A stretch of 64,000 nucleotides of DNA from Cucumis sativus (taxonomy: Eukaryota > Streptophyta > Magnoliopsida > Cucurbitales > Cucurbitaceae): the NCBI RefSeq assembly GCF_000004075.3, contig NC_026656.2, positions 11,966,001 through 12,030,000 on the forward strand. Direction: 5' to 3'. The translations under genes were made by a program, and so were the position numbers. Of this stretch, positions 12,821 through 24,636 are shown piece by piece (the first letter of the stretch is position 1; each line of letters starts with the position of its first letter). Under the pieces are notes generated by a model, which was not told the DNA's origin, ran no database searches, and saw only the letters and a list, made by a program, of their open reading frames with translations.

Positions 12821-12830
12821 TATTTATATA
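12821..12830 (+). promoter_or_regulatory. TATA box of COR413 gene (TATTTATATA)
   Basis: A TATA-like element about 95 bp upstream of the ATG and just after the two G-boxes. It puts the transcription start near 12850-12860. Confidence 0.55.
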
Positions 12831-12881
12831 TTTAACAGAAAAATCCTATCTGTCTTTCAGTACGCTGCTTCGAATATTTCG

Positions 12882-12917
12882 CTCTTCTTCTTCTTCTTCT
12901 TCTTCTTCTTCTTCTTC
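12882..12917 (+). repeat. (CTT)n microsatellite in COR413 5' leader
   Basis: About eleven CTT/TTC units end eight bases before the start codon at 12925. Pyrimidine-rich leader repeats are common in plant genes. On the opposite strand it produces an artefactual poly-Arg frame. Confidence 0.9.
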
Positions 12918-12924
12918 GTCGGAG

Positions 12925-15212
12925 ATGGTGAAACCCAACCACTTGAAAATGGTGACGGATTCTGACGCTGCCGATCTCATTTCCTCTGATCTCCGGGAAC
13001 TCGGTAACGCTGCTAGAAAGCTTGCTACACACGCTGTTAAGCTCGGTGCTTCGGGTTTTACTGCTTCTTTTCTCCAATGGATTGCTTCCTTTGCTGCTAT
13101 GTATGTTCCCCCCCTCTCTCTCTCTTTTCTGTTTGTTTGATTTCTGAATTTTTTTTATGTTGTTTGTTTGTGGTTCTTCGCTGCTGATCGGTTATTTTAG
13201 TAGTTTTTTTTTTGCTGTGAGAAAGCTAATTGGTGATTTTGATTCGAGGAATTGAGTGTTTTTCAATTGATTTCTACTTGATTTTAGTAATTTGTTTGTT
13301 GATTTATGTGATGAAGTGGTTAAGGAGTATGACTATGATTTAGTTAGGGAAATGATTCGTGTTACATTAAGATATGTGCTTCTGAGTGTTCTTTTTCGTG
13401 TTCCTTATATTAATCTACTTTTAGGTTTTCATAGATCGTCTTAATTTCACTTCGATTCTTTTTAACTGCAGTTACTTGTTGATTTTGGATCGGACGAACT
13501 GGAAGACGAATATCCTTACTTCATTGTTGATTCCGTACATTTTCTTTAGTCTTCCCGGTGTGATCTTCGGTTTTTTCAGGTGATCATCTCCACTCCAAGC
13601 AATTGCCTTCAATTGAAGCTTCTGGATTTGCGTTTTTTTTTTTCTCTTTTTTTTTTTTTTGGCTAAATTGCTCTCTCTTTGCAGGGGAGAGTTTGGAAAA
13701 TGGGTTGCCGTCATTGCTGTTGTGCTCCGTCTCTTCTTCCCGCGACGATTTCCAGGTACATTAGCCTCGACTTGATTAATGATTACACATTTATTGAATT
13801 CATTTTTGGTTAATAATAAGTACAGATTGTGCTAGCTGATAAGTATGTTGATATAGATTTAGAGCCATTAGTCGTTCTGATCTTCATTTAGAGATTTTTG
13901 GATGACTACCGCAATTACTAGTTTTGAACTTTTGCTTTCTTCCCTTTTAGATTAACTTTCTAATTTATGAACTGCTTGCTTTTGTTTTCTAATTTGTTCC
14001 TTTACTTTTTTAAAAGTATTTTTTGAAATCTTAACTAAATTTGAAAAGAAATTTTCAGTGGTTTTCTGAAAACTATGAGTTGCTTAATTTTATTTCAGAA
14101 ACTGTTTGGTAGGATGATGTTTATTTTGTTTTGAAAAAGATGTTCTTCCTTCCTATCACACATGTTCTTGATTTTTAAACAATATGTAAACAGGGAAGCT
14201 GTTTTTGAACATGATTTTGAAAGACCCATCTCATCTATTTTCAAACTCTTTAAGCATTGATGTAAACAAACAATTCACAAACAAAAACCCATTATCAAAC
14301 CTCTTTGACATCTTTGAGGTTATGAAGTTTGACAGGAAGAACTTTATAGTAATCAAAAGATCCAAAACTTTAGTTCAAATATAGGAAGTACCTTTAGGCA
14401 TTTAGTATATCTTCAAAACTTATTTTCACATTTGTATTCCCAGCCCCAAGATAATTTGATTCACCAAAGTTAAAAGGAACAAATTACATGTCAAACCTCA
14501 TTCATAATTATTCACACTCCAATCTTACAAGTAAAAGGGATATACGTTAGATTTCATCTTTAGGATATAGATTTGAGATTCGAGTTTTGTTTCAATTTGA
14601 TAATTGACCCTAATTTTTTAATTTTCCATCTTGAATGTTAATCTTCATTAATTAATTTCAGAGAAATGTAATTAATTAACACTCATTATTAAGTAATTTA
14701 AAAATGTAAATATTAGGGACCAAATTGGAACTAAACTCAAAACTTAACTAAACTAAGTAATTATAAAACATTACGAAACTCAAAACTTAACTAAACTAAG
14801 TAATTATAAAACATTACGAAATTAGGGACGAAAATAGTTTTTTTACTTAAAAGTTCAAGTTAATAATAGTAATTTCACATCACATAATTAAGTTACAATC
14901 TATTATCCTGTGGAAGTATAATTATTGCATTCCATGCTCTGATTGTGTGGTAATACAGATTGGCTTGAATTGCCTGGAGCTTTGATACTTCTCATTGTGG
15001 TGGCTCCAAGTTTGTTTGCCAAGACCATAAGAAACGATCCCATCGGAGAAGCAATCTGTTTGATCATATCATGCTATTTACTGCAAGAACACATCAGAGC
15101 CTCTGGTGGATTCAGAAACTCATTCACAAAAGCGAATGGCATCTCGAACACCATCGGCATCATCCTTCTCTTCGTTTTCCCTGTCTGGGCACTGGTACTC
15201 CGTGTTCTTTGA
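12925..15212 (+). CDS. COR413PM: Cold-regulated 413 plasma membrane protein (COR413-PM), four exons
   Basis: A small multi-pass membrane protein of the WCOR413/COR413 family, induced by cold and ABA and thought to stabilise the plasma membrane. Exons are 12925-13100, 13472-13579, 13685-13755 and 14959-15212, all with GT-AG junctions. Together they give 609 nt, or 202 residues, the usual length for the family. Diagnostic segments are LGNAARKLATHAVKLGASGF and SFLQWIASFAA in exon 1, LLILDRTNWKTNIL across exon 2, RGEFGKWVAVIAVVLRLFFP in exon 3, and DWLELPGALILL and CYLLQEHIRASGGFRNSF in exon 4. Most of the protein is hydrophobic with about five or six membrane spans. Within the family it resembles the plasma-membrane (PM) rather than the thylakoid (TM) subgroup because there is no transit peptide. 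A second in-frame ATG at codon 9 is a possible alternative start. Promoter G-boxes fit stress control. Confidence 0.95.
14733..14818. repeat. Perfect 43-bp tandem duplication in COR413 intron 3
   Basis: The unit 14733-14775 is repeated exactly at 14776-14818, about 140 bp before the exon 4 acceptor. The lack of divergence suggests a recent slippage or duplication. Confidence 0.95.
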
Positions 15213-17169
15213 TTGGTTTTTTCTTTTATTTTCAAAATGCAATTATGCATTATTGATCTTTGCATTTGTTTGGGAATGTGGGCTTGTGAGAATTGTGTTT
15301 ACCTTTTTTTCTCTTCAAATTGGGTGTTTGATTGTCTGAATGTAGGGGCTGTATCAGTGTAAAGTTAGATGAGGAGTTTCTCTCACAAAAGATTTGTGTA
15401 TCATTTCTTTGAGGGACAAAATGTGAGATAATATAGATGTTATTGTGCTACAAACAGACTTTATTGCAAATTAATAATAATAAATAATAAATCTAAAATT
15501 TAATAATTATTATTATTAAAATATAATTTGTGGATTACACAGATAATGTAAACTAGAGCAATGGTTTTACGGTTGTAGAGATGTTGAATTTGAAATTTTG
15601 AAATTTTGATGTGTAAACATATATCTTATTAAAAAAGGGTATAATTAAAGTGCAGATTTGGCCCATCTATTTATTTTATATATAATCTCTCTATTTATCA
15701 TATTGTAAAAGAATAATGATTAATTTTTTTATAATAAAAGCATTGATGAGTTATAGCCAAAGTTTTTACCTTTCTTATGAAAAGAAATTTATATAAGCCT
15801 ATTATTGTCACACCTTAATAGAAATGGATAAAAGTCTATTAAAAAAATGTATAAAACTCTATTAAAAAAAGGTAAAACTTTTGAATAAAAATCTATTAAA
15901 TAAAGGTAAAACTAATCTTTTAATAAAGTAGTCTATAAAATTGATAGGATGTATCATTAATACTATAATGGATAGAATTATTGATTTCTATTTTTTCTTT
16001 TTTAGTTTTAACATTTTTCGGGTGGATGAATATTTGTCTGAGGAAAAAAAAGAAGAAGATATTGATATATAGATTGATTGATAGAGATGGGCTAATTTAA
16101 GACCACTTGTCTTTGTTGGTGGATAGCACTCAAGTCAAGGGAATGTGCCTATCTATGTGCTTTAATTGGGTTATAGTTGCTACCAAAACAACTTTCTCAA
16201 CCCAAACTTGAACAACTCTAAGTCACTATCAAAGTCAAAGAGAAATATTCTTAGGATGTAGTGTAGGATATTCGATTGGATCTATGGAGTCCTCCACATT
16301 TCACCCCACACTCATTTGTGTAGAGGGTGAGGTCGTCTTTTTCTTCACTTCACTGTTCTTCACTATTCATTTCTACAAAATTCTCTATTTAATTCTACAC
16401 GAAATTGTGGTGGAGATTCCATGAATTGAAATCTCCGTCAGAATTTTTTTTCTCGTACTTAAAAAGAAAGTAATTAACTTAATAACAATTATTGAAATGA
16501 TTGTTTTTAAATGTAGCAAAATAGACTAATATATATATAATATACCAAATATTAGTGCCTTTCTAGCGATAGACAATTATAGACAATATCGATCATTACT
16601 TATCATTGATATACAATGACATTTTGCTATATTAAAAATTATTTTCGGTAATTTTGTCGTTTAAAATAATTATCCTTACAGAGAAATTTTAATCATAAAG
16701 AACTTTTAAAAGTTCACGAACTCAATTAATTGTTACTAGAATGTCATTGCAACTAGTCTAATGCTTTATGAGTAGTTTTACGATTTCTCTCTTTTTTTAA
16801 CGAGTTGCAATTGACAATTACAAGAAAGCACTAGTTTTGAGAAATTAATTTAAAAAATGTCGAACAGTTTAATCACCTTTAAACTTCCTAAGATTTTTGT
16901 TACTGCTATGTGTGTGTGAAAAGTTCAGATTTAAAGTCACACTTTGACAACTCCAATAGTAAGTAATAAAGCTTATTGTCTGCCAAATATATGTGTTCTT
17001 CCACAAAAACAAACACAAAAATTGACAAAATCACCACCACTCACTATTTGCATCATAATATTCTCTCTTATTAGAATTTCAAAAGAAGCTATAATATAAA
17101 TTAAAGGATGGCTTCTTCTAATATTTTGTACAACACTATTTTAATATGTAATATTAGCTATTGAAGTTT
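15213..17169. other. Convergent intergenic region between COR413 and LACS2
   Basis: The COR413 3' UTR occupies roughly the first 300 bases. The rest is AT-rich and non-coding, with short oligo-A/T repeats near 15830-15920 and a foldback repeat copy at about 16512-16672. The two genes converge here. Confidence 0.6.
16512..16672. repeat. Foldback (MITE-like) repeat, copy 4
   Basis: It contains 'gtagcaaaatag' on the left, 'agcgatagacaattatagac' in the middle and 'attttgctatattaaaaatt' on the right. This is the same layout as the other copies but more diverged. Confidence 0.5.
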
Positions 17170-20100
17170 TCATTTCTTTGCGTTCTTTGCCTCTTCATAT
17201 AGTTCATCGATTTGCTCCTGTAAATGAAATGAAACAGAATAAACTCTCACATTGCACATCACTACATACACTGCCATCATACAATGAGATATATCAGAAG
17301 TTGTATATAGATTTTGGACTGCAGTTCAAGGTGAGGTTAACTATTGTTTGCGAACCCACTTTTTCAGTAGCATTTTCGATAAAGAAAATGTTTTTCAAAG
17401 AATTTTGTGGTGCTTCATGTCATAAGACAGGGGAGTAGATCCACACACGATCTTTCATCCAATCCAATCCAACTTGAATTTTATTATTAATTGTTTCTTA
17501 TTAAATTAAAATATTTAAATTTATATTTATATAACACAGTCTCTAAGACCTCGTTTGGTGAACATTGTGTTTTTTGTTTTGTTTTTTAAAATTGAGTTTA
17601 TAAACACTACTTCTCCCTACATTTTCTTTCTTTGCTATCTACATTCTACTTATAATTTTAAAAACTAATCCAAATCTTGAAAGTTAAAAATAGTAACTTT
17701 CAAAAAGTTGTTTTTGGAATTTGAAATTTGACTAAGAATTCAACCATTGTAATTAAGCAAAATGCAAAATATTGTAGGACATATGATAGAAATAGACTTA
17801 ATTTTCAAAAGTAAAAAACGAAACAAAATGATTACCAAATAAGACCTAAATTTTCATAAAATAAACAAATTTTAAACATCAAATATCTCTATTATCTATT
17901 ACAAATTTTAAACTAAAACATCCATGGAAGAAAAACATTAAAATTCCACGAATTCTAACACTTTAACAAAATATGTTATATGTTTACTTTTTTTTTTTAG
18001 TATATAAGTAATTCAGGTTAGGTTGGAGTTGGACCAACTCAACAAAAAAATTGATTAAATCCAAGACCCAACCTATTCCAACCAAAATAAAAAGAATTAC
18101 GAATGGGTTTGGATATTCTAAGGCTAAGAAGAATGGACATTTCATATTAGAGGTCGTATGGTATCGAACACTTGGGGGACATGGATTCATCTAGAAATGT
18201 TTGGACATGTGTCTTATACACAAAATTCCGTGTTTTTTTAGAAAAAAAATTAGACACGTCCAAACACACCCAATTGTAGTTTTTAGCCAAGAAGGATCGT
18301 TGCAGGGAAAAAGAGAATTTTCATATGGAGGAAGGTTTTTGCTTCAATATAATCGTGTTAGGAACTAAGGTAGTATGGAATGCTTTCTTCCCACGTTAAT
18401 TAGAATGGGATGACGAATGTAGTAATTAAGTGGCTTGGCTGGTGTGGTTCTCGAAGTACTTAAAAATACCCACCAAATCGCACATACACGGGTGAATTCT
18501 TCTTCAATAATTTATTCCTATCAAATCACAGCCAATTGGGAAGCATGCACATCCTTTTCTTACGTTGGGTGCGTAGAGAAAGAGAAGGGAAACCAAAATG
18601 GAATGCAAAAAAATGTCTTTCATGGTATGGGTACCTTTTTGAAACACAGCCCTAATGGCCAAAAATAAACGTTAACAGGCAGTACACTGAGTTTAGCACT
18701 CAAAAAATAAAGAAGCTCCCAGTAAAAGAGAACAGCAGAAATGCTGAAGGAACGAATTTGGAAGTGGGAAAAGTGTACCTTGTAGTATTTAAGCAGTTGT
18801 GGTCTCTTCAACTTAAATGTTGGAGTTATCAAATCCCTCTCCATGTCAAAGGGATATGGTTCCAAATGAATTGCTTTTAATAGCTCAAATCCTCGAAGCT
18901 GCCAAATATTTTACCAGATTAGATAAAGAAGTATCTGTAAACAATAAGATCCCAACCGAAGTTAAGTATCTAAAAGATACTTACATGGTGCTTTTGACCA
19001 TTACTATTGAGCTCATCCAAAATATACTTCCTTGCTTTGAGGTTCTCACATAAAGATTTAAAGTCACCAGTCATATTATGGTTTTGTGCCCAATCCTCCA
19101 AGGCCTTTTGATCGGGAACCGCCACACCCACAAGAAATGACTCAAAACTGTTTCCATAGACCCAAATCTGTACACCACAGGAATTGTTTTTTTGCCATGA
19201 GTAAAGGAAAGATAAAAATTAAAATTTTAAAAGTGCACGTACTTCCAATATATATGAGCAAAAGAAATGTGACCATTAGAGAAAGTATCCAAATAAATAA
19301 AACTGTCATCTAATGTATCTGAGTTATGCAAGAATCAATTTCTCCTACCGAGGTAATCAAAGAGCATTGCAAGAATATGTTTTCAATGTTCTCCACTGCA
19401 ACATACTCCCCCTGTGACAGCTTAAATATATTCTTTTTCCGATCAATTATTTTCATCGATCCATCAGGCTGCCATTCACCGATGTCCCCTGTAATGTGTA
19501 TACATGTCATTTTCTAGTAAATAGCTAATCGCATTTATAAAACAAATGTTAAAATGATAAGAGTAAACCATTGAAATGTATTTTATAATGGTGAAAACGT
19601 TAACCTTGAAATAGGTAACAAGTTGCACACCTAGAGAAAAATTTCTAGCCTTGCGACATGATTAAATGTGAATGACCTGGATTTGCATAGTGGCTACATA
19701 TAAAAAGTAAACAAAACTTCAAAGGTTTGGGATCAAATGGACCGTCTCAAATTAAGTAGAAATTCTTTCGAAAGATGCTATACGGGAACAGATGGAATTA
19801 ACCCAAAGGAGCTATTCTGTTCTGGCAACCTTGTTAGTGGATAGAGAGAGCTTAAAGGAGTTAAGCAAAGAAAGTTAATATTTTTGGTGTTCGCCAACCG
19901 AAACCTAGTGTTTCATGTGTTCATAAATTCTAAATTTTATCATTTTTCTATTATCTTCACTTTTTAAAAAAAGTTCAAAAATGTTTAAACAAGCATGAAG
20001 CACTACAATCAGGTTGGCAGTTCAACAATACTTTTCAAAACAAATACCAAGCTTGCATAAATTTAATTAAAACCCTCTCTCAAACAGATGCAAGATACTT

Positions 20101-23100
20101 GCATTGAAGTGACATAATCAGTACGAAACACTTCTCTAAAATAAATGTGTTTAAACTGAACTTCCTGCTACATTTGAAACTTATTTGGCACCTTCATTCA
20201 ATCAACCCAGTTATGCTAATTTTTTATTTGATGGTACAGAAAATTGGAAGAAATTAACTACTTTAAGGATACAATTTGCATAGATGATTGCAAGAACAAA
20301 ATGGATATGAAAACGTATATGAAAATGAGAGAAATAGAGAAAAAGGAAAAATTATGTAGAGAAACTTCCTCCCTTTCGATCCCATCTAATTATAGTACAG
20401 ATTCTAGCATGTAGTTTTACCTGTATGAAACCATCCGTCAATAAGAACTTCGCCAGTTAGATCTTGCCGTTTATGGTATCCAGAGAACAAGGTACTTCCC
20501 CTTAAGCAAATCTCTCCACGGGGTGTGGTGGCCAGTGCATCATACCCCATATCAGGAACTGACTCTAGCCTTGCTTCAATTGTAGTAACTGGAACTCCAA
20601 CCGTTCCCATCATGGTGAAAACATTGGCTATGGATGTAAAACATCCACCACAACTTTCTGTAAGGCCTAAAATTGTAATACGATACAAGCTCATTAAAAG
20701 AATTATTAATACATTGTGTTCTTTTCAAAGTTTGAAATTTTTGCTTCAATTCCTCCCAAAAAGAGATAAGAGAGTTTCTCCTTTTTCTTTCACTTAATGA
20801 AAATAGTCGCTTGTTAAGAAAAAAATGCAGCTTCTTCAAGAATGACATTGCTCAATGATAACTAGCACTAATTTTTTACCGGAGACAAAGACTTCAATTA
20901 TATTCAGGTGAATCTACTCTGATTAGGTAAAAACAAAATAAATAGCATCTTGCATACCATATCCTTGGCTTAGAGTTGCACAACTGGTAACCCTCAGGAA
21001 CTCTTCCACATGCCTAGGCAAAGGTGCAGCACCAGATAAAAAAAGGCGAACTCTCCCACCAAATGCTTCTTTTATCTTTCAAAATATAACAGCACTTTAA
21101 TTATGTAAAAGAAGCCTTACATTTAAACGAACCATACACAAGATAAATGACAAACCTTGTCAAATACAAGCTTGTCCAAGAGAGGTGCTGCTTTTTCCTG
21201 GAGCAGACCCTTCTTCAGATATCCTAGCTTGCTATTAGCACTCTGTTTGTAAGTTACACTATAGGTGATAATACAGGTAATTTAAACCAATATAATAAGT
21301 ACAGAATTCAAACGTACTAAATGTATGCATAATCGAATAACATCTTCCGCAAACTGCCTCCAGAAGAAACTTTGTTCAGAATACCTATAACAATAAAGGT
21401 TGTGGAAATTACTTAAACCACGTAATTTCAAAACATTAAGTAGTAATCAAATTATGTAGATAAAACAAGAACATGTATTGTACCAGAATAAATACGATCG
21501 TAAACTCTAGGAACTCCAGAAAATATTGTTGGCTTCAGTTCCTGAATATCATCTAGTAAAAACCTGATGTCCTGCAAATTTACACAGAAACAACTACATA
21601 AGTTCAAAACATAAGGGCATGAGGTCGTAAAAACAAGAACTTCAACTGATCAAAATTACCCCACGCCAAAACCCAATAGATGAACCCTTGTAGATGCAAT
21701 AGGTCTCCATTATCTGATCATACACATGAGCTAGTGGAAGAAATGAGAAATATGAATCTTCTTCTGTCGCCTGTAATGTTACCATCGTGTAATTACTACA
21801 GTTGTCATGCAAAATATGAGAAAAATGTGATAGAACATTAATCAAACTACATCGGCACATAGTCATTTAAGAACTCCCACAATTCCTTCATCAGGTCAAA
21901 ATTTATAGTTGGCTGCTTACCACTTTATCTGTCAATAAAAGTAGGTGCTCCACAGACAAGACTTCGGCCATTACAGCTGTATTATTGAGGATAACACCTT
22001 TTGGTTCCCCTGTGGTTCCACTTGTGTACATTATCGTGCAGATATCGGTTTTCTGTTTTGAAGGGAGTTCACAGTCCAAGCTTCCCTGGAGCAAAGTAAA
22101 AAGAAAAAAAATAGATATGCTGCTATGGTGCTAATGATAAGACAATAAATGGTTGAGAAAAAAACGTATAGTACCAACTGACAGAACTCCTCCCAAGAAA
22201 AGCAAGACACTCCCAGTTCTTCAGCTTCCTTCTTAAGTACGCTCGAAACATTGGTAAAACTGACAATAGCTGTGAACCAAAATGATACACAATGGTTAGA
22301 GTTACAAATTACAAAACTCTAGAAAGAAAGTGTACTTCAAGTTCTAAACTAATACAACATACTTTTTAATTGATTTGAACACCTGGGAAGGCATGAAAAA
22401 ATCTGCACAATGAACAAAATGGAGGGAACATTTAGAATTGGCCGTTATACATTTATACTTCCCGCTGAAAAAAATGGAGTTTTGTTCAAAAACCAATTAT
22501 ATTTTTTAAAAATTTCTGTATCTCATGCGCGGAAACAACATACATTTAATAAATAATTTTTTTTATTTTTATATCGTTTGCCACACCAGGCAAAAGAAAA
22601 CAAACTATGTGCATATTTTGGCACTTAGCACTCAAATCCCAGGGCTCTCTATTGTGCCTCCATTTTCCAGTTTAAAATACACTAACACCAAACATAAAGT
22701 CCATGGAACAACTTAAATAATTAGCAATATAAAAGGGGTAAGAATGATAAGGTTAGCAGCATGGAGACGTACAGAAGCAAGTTTGTTTTCTTGAACAAAA
22801 GCAATTGAAACTTCAGCGTGGTTAATGATGAACTCGACAGCATTAGCACCTGTAACAGTTTGATTGTCAATACAGGAGCTCAAGCTACTATTCTCTTATT
22901 CTTAAAGTTCAAAAGATGCCAGAAAGAAAATGGAACCATACCAAGCGTGTCATACAGCGGCACATAAGTGATAGCTTGGCTATTACAGGCCTGTAGGTAA
23001 CAAAGGGTACATCAAATTCTCAAACATCAGTGTTAAGAGCAGAGGAAATGAGAGCACTAGCCTATCAACTTAAACTTTCAGCATGATATCAAATTCAAAT

Positions 23101-24636
23101 TTTCCGTAAATGTCATAGAAATAATACTGTTCCCCCATTTTATATTCATAGTCTAATGCTGTCCTGATATTTTAGCTAAGGCCCAACAGAAAATATAGAA
23201 AAAAATATTAAAATAATTTAGAAGCTCAACTTTTGAATCAAATGATGGTTTTTACTTCATGAGAGAGAACTTGAAAAGAAATAACATGAAAGGAGGGGAA
23301 ATGAGCCAACAGTCCAACAGAATTGGCGGATTTAGCCCACACATTGGTCATTGTCCCCCTAAATCTCAACCTCATATACATCGTCAAAAACACAAAATTG
23401 CATACCTCCATCGAAATTATCCATTCAGGGCAATTGGAACCATATATACCACAGCGATCGCCCTATAAAACCCAAAAAAGGAACCAGTAACAGCAGGAAA
23501 AAACATAATTCCACTAAGCATAGTTCCAATTTAGAACAATAATAGAAAAGTAAGAACTTCTAAACACATCCACTTCACTGAACAACACTTGGACTTACAG
23601 AATTAACCCCACGCTTTCTAATTGCAGATCCCATCCTGATTGCAGCATCATATGCTTCTTGATATGTGAGCCATACATAGGAACCCGCCTGCAAAGTTCA
23701 ATAAAAAAAAAAAAAAAACAGTTCCAATAACTCGATTTCAGCTTTTAGATTTGATATTTGATTTTCATCAAGACTCAGAGTTGGCTGGAAATTGTTACCT
23801 TAGAGTCGCCGTTGGTTTGCCGACGACCGAGCATTGGGTTGCCTGGATTCCTCTTGACGGAATCACTGCAAGACACAAAATCATATTGTTGGGCGATCAA
23901 AAATTCATATCATGGCTAGGAAATGCGATCACTTCCTCAAATGGTGCGTTTGATTTTAATCAACTACAGAATCCAAATTTGTGTGCACTTAGCACTGATA
24001 CTGATACTGATACTAATACTAATAGTCACTCATAAACATTAACTACCCTCACCCTCTCTCTCTATCTATTGTTAATAGATATATATTCCCACTAATACAT
24101 CCAAGTCTACTATCATTTATTCTCCTAATACACAATTAAATTTTGTTATATTTATATTTATCTTTTAAAATTATTATTCTTCTAATTCTTTTAATTTGAT
24201 TAATTAATTATTAAACATCACATTCAAGATATGGCTACAATGTTTTAAAGTTTAGAAATACAAATTGAAATATAACTCAAATCTTTTACCATTTTGGAAC
24301 TTTTAACACAAAAATCTACCTTTTAAATCTGCCATCAAACTAAATCTAAATAAAAAAAACAAAACTATAATACTTAATTAAGTCCATGAAGGAAAAAAAA
24401 GGCCACAACATGAAACTGTAATTGTAGACTGAATTGGATGTAGTTACTTTTTCATATGAAAATGTCCAAAGAAAAGAAATGGGAAACCTGAAGAATTGCC
24501 ATGGAGATTGAAGTTCATCAGGCAATTGCAGAAGTCCATCTTTGGCGTAGATGCTCCGGTAGACTGGCCCTGCGGATGGCCTTCCGCCGCTCTGGGGTGT
24601 GTCCGCTTCGACGACCACCGTGTACGATGTCGACAT
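17170..24636 (-). CDS. LACS2: Long-chain acyl-CoA synthetase, LACS2 type, 19 exons, 661 aa
   Basis: Activates long-chain fatty acids to acyl-CoA with ATP; LACS2 of Arabidopsis supplies the ER cutin pathway. Exons: 24636-24488, 23865-23799, 23688-23599, 23462-23406, 22990-22942, 22849-22773, 22402-22363, 22269-22175, 22085-21921, 21770-21660, 21571-21484, 21384-21318, 21231-21156, 21075-20958, 20666-20421, 19488-19349, 19167-18985, 18898-18779 and 17217-17170. All have GT-AG borders and sum to 1986 nt in one frame. The AMP-binding motif [11 protein letters not shown] is at residues 228-238, GYGLTE at about 415-420, and [20 protein letters not shown] begins near residue 499. The N-terminus ([14 protein letters not shown]) matches LACS2 better than LACS4 or LACS1. 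The start chosen is the ATG at 24636; an in-frame ATG ten codons upstream is less family-like. The last exon ([15 protein letters not shown], stop) follows a 1.56-kb intron. No defect is seen. Confidence 0.95.
17218..18778 (-). other. Long last intron (intron 18) of LACS2
   Basis: It runs from a GTACAC donor after the [10 protein letters not shown] codons to a TTTACAG acceptor before the final 15 codons. Open frames inside it (17984-18190, 18435-18668) have no recognisable domain. A short imperfect inverted repeat (18198-18213 against 18253-18266) could fold into a hairpin. Confidence 0.75.

Noticed and set aside
12832..13077. Poly-Arg minus-strand frame
   Set aside because: It is the antisense reading of the CTT leader repeat and exon 1 of COR413.
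18435..18865. Possible last LACS2 exon or separate small gene near 18435-18668
   Set aside because: Neither strand gives the expected acyl-CoA synthetase C-terminus here. The real terminal exon is at 17170-17217.
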